Positions 63,401 to 64,000 of a stretch of DNA of 64,000 bases are shown in pieces. Each line of letters opens with the position of its first letter. Position 1 is the stretch's first letter. The stretch is from Desulfovibrio desulfuricans DSM 642 (GTDB lineage Bacteria; Desulfobacterota; Desulfovibrionia; Desulfovibrionales; Desulfovibrionaceae). Under the pieces are notes generated by a model. It made no database searches, had not been told where the DNA came from, and worked only from the letters and a program-made list of their open reading frames with translations. The stretch covers positions 124,001 through 188,000 of the forward strand of contig NZ_ATUZ01000014.1 of NCBI RefSeq assembly GCF_000420465.1. The letters run 5' to 3'. The position numbers were made by a program, and so were the translations under genes.

Positions 63401-63970
63401 ACAGCCTGCGGCTCGTGCCGTGACGGTCTTGAACGCCTGCACATGGAAACGCAGTTCCCGCAGTTGACCCTGCGCGATGTGGGGCAGCTTACCCTGCCCC
63501 TGCTGGACAAGGACAAGCTCAAGTCTCCCCTGCCGGAAGGCTCAACGGTTCTGTACCACGGCGCGTGCCACTGCGAATGGGCCGATGTGCACAAGATCAA
63601 GGGACAAAAGCAGATTATCAAGGCGCTGGGCGACTTCAGCGGTGCCAAGATTGCGCTCAACCCCGGCTGCTGCGGCGAGTCGGGCATGGGCGCCATGACC
63701 TCGCCCGACATCTACAACCTGCTGCGTTCGCGCAAACAGTTGCGCCTTGGCGAAGCCTTTGAACAGGGCAACGACGGCCCCGTGATTGTGGGTTGCCCCT
63801 CGTGCAAGATCGGTATTGGCCGCTGCCTCATCAACATGCGCGACAAACGCCCTGTCATGCACGTGGTAGAATGGCTGGCCGGGCAGGTGGATGGCGAAGA
63901 CCGCCGCCAGACCTTCCGCAAAAAAGTCAACGAAATGCGCGGCGAAGTGCGCGTTATTGACGTAAAATAA
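60419..63970 (+). CDS. FAD/iron-sulfur D-lactate dehydrogenase-type oxidoreductase, 1183 aa
   Basis: Large membrane-associated oxidoreductase that probably oxidises D-lactate (or a similar 2-hydroxy acid) to pyruvate. An N-terminal segment is followed by a VAO-type FAD domain (about 130-380: IPRGGGSGMTGGAVPARKR, TIGGNVSENAGGPSAFEYGT). The FAD-oxidase C-terminal domain ends about 685 (HAGDGNCHVNIPV, EVSGEHGIGITK). Two [4Fe-4S] motifs lie near 725-805 (CTRCGKCKQVCSMCYP, CTACGRCMANCP). Two CCG cysteine-rich domains follow (FPGCGGALFYDR with MCCGFPLLAAGMD; HGACHCEW with NPGCCGESGMG). This order matches the fused Dld-type proteins of Desulfovibrio. Substrate stereochemistry is inferred from the family. 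Confidence 0.92.
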   Translation: MPHKGPHISISPDYVVNRILRINIDDFAEWPESVRNLAIAIAEELFLVAYNPFINAETVRTSVRESYDKESVSLAHYYATAISEGLTMFWSAHEAETAFRAKLVDALHGVLPDECILTNPAAMVESATDATDLRMELPLLVVEPDNTEQVAELVKLANDMKFALIPRGGGSGMTGGAVPARKRTVIVSLTRLTRIGPVDLEAMTVTCQAGAITQAVINAVDTAGALFSVDPASKQASTIGGNVSENAGGPSAFEYGTTLDNLLWWRMVTPTGEIITVERENHPRHKILPDETAVFVVKDVSGGVRNVVHLRGDEIRLPGLGKDVTNKVLGGLPGMQKEGVDGIITEACFIVHPKPKYSRVMVLEFFGRSMHPAAIVVRELVALRNRIRQEGDYAHLSAMEEFNAKYVQAIEYKRKSEKYEGSPISVIILQVDGDDPYLLDKCVGDIVGVVEQQDNVDIIVAADDKEGERFWEDRHKLSAIAKRTSGFKMNEDVVIPMDRIPDFALFLEQINLECTAASYRYALQEVGRLPGFPMEDKDFNREFSQASKAASGDVAATEISDMELAARSEDFLAKLKEKYPHLAKKIDKIREYMDASRIVVASHMHAGDGNCHVNIPVNSNDAHMLEEAEETAARIMAECQEMGGEVSGEHGIGITKIAFFGKDKMDALRAFKERVDPRDVMNPAKLVFRELPVRPFTFSFNRLIRDIRESGLPDKEKLISLLTSIQVCTRCGKCKQVCSMCYPERSMQYHPRNKNMVLGMLLEAVYYSQVNKGRIEESLHKALRDIVEHCTACGRCMANCPVKIPSGEVALTLRALLEHEGAGGHPIKGHALEWLSRDIQHRVPKAAKMASLGQKMQNKFLGFVPEIWKRRLKSPLFSGRGPKMGYTNLYETLKLHRGSIFAPAEPTPGMPCVLYFPGCGGALFYDRIGVSSIMLLLKAGFAVAVPPRHMCCGFPLLAAGMDTAFEDNMAQNRQYLASMLRNLAKLGFDCKHMVTACGSCRDGLERLHMETQFPQLTLRDVGQLTLPLLDKDKLKSPLPEGSTVLYHGACHCEWADVHKIKGQKQIIKALGDFSGAKIALNPGCCGESGMGAMTSPDIYNLLRSRKQLRLGEAFEQGNDGPVIVGCPSCKIGIGRCLINMRDKRPVMHVVEWLAGQVDGEDRRQTFRKKVNEMRGEVRVIDVK

Positions 63971-64000
63971 CTGCCTTATCATCAGGCGGCTTGCACATGC

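Overview
The window looks like a chromosomal segment of a sulfate-reducing bacterium of the Desulfovibrio group (Desulfovibrionaceae). The main evidence is a dsrA-dsrB-dsrD operon whose proteins keep every siroheme and cluster cysteine of the known Desulfovibrio enzyme. Supporting features are an F-type ATPase operon ordered b', b, delta, alpha, gamma, beta, epsilon without the a and c genes, an L-lactate permease, a large FAD/Fe-S D-lactate dehydrogenase, and cytochrome bd oxidase. Coding density is high. I see no tRNA, rRNA, insertion sequence, prophage or CRISPR array.

Layout. 1-4.6 kb: 3' end of a RecD2-type helicase, a chloramphenicol-acetyltransferase-like gene, ribB with an FMN riboswitch, and an AMMECR1 gene. 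4.6-7.4 kb: dsrABD on the minus strand, with a long leader and a long 3' region. 7.9-9.9 kb: two uncharacterised genes and an RlpA lipoprotein. 10-13.8 kb: UDP-GlcNAc 4-epimerase, a GT4 glycosyltransferase and a polyprenyl-phosphate sugar transferase, together a small surface-polysaccharide set. 13.9-17 kb: a CHASE4-PAS-GGDEF-EAL protein. 17.3-24 kb: a minus-strand run pyrK, pyrD, GNAT-like, SDR, ABC-F, Nudix. 24.2-26.9 kb: Xaa-Pro peptidase, shikimate kinase, two-part GT2. 27.3-35.4 kb: ATP synthase genes, then lepA. 35.7-39.7 kb: small lipoprotein, Kup, lactate permease. 39.8-47 kb: GT2, GtrA, DegT aminotransferase, CheW, GT8 and a hybrid histidine kinase. 47.2-54.1 kb: EamA, cobQ, AsmA, motA, motB. 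54.2-64 kb: htpG, cydAB, an unknown membrane protein, D-lactate dehydrogenase.

How the genes fit together: lactate enters through the permease and is oxidised by lactate dehydrogenases, electrons reach DsrAB in the cytoplasm, and the ion gradient drives the ATP synthase. CydAB removes oxygen. MotAB and CheW belong to motility, and both are preceded by sigma-28-like promoters with identical 11-nt spacers. Candidate Rex (NADH-sensing) sites lie before both dsr and atp.

The most unusual non-coding signal is a two-copy hairpin element (about 2334-2405 and 4499-4567). It lies a few dozen bases beyond the stop codons of ribB and dsrD, in the same orientation. The outer stem differs in sequence between copies but keeps its pairing, and the inner bulged hairpin is conserved. 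Other signals worth checking are an apparently leaderless pyrK transcript, a hairpin that displays the lactate permease Shine-Dalgarno in its loop, and a palindrome over the htpG promoter region.

All calls come from reading the sequence and remembered family knowledge. No database search was run.
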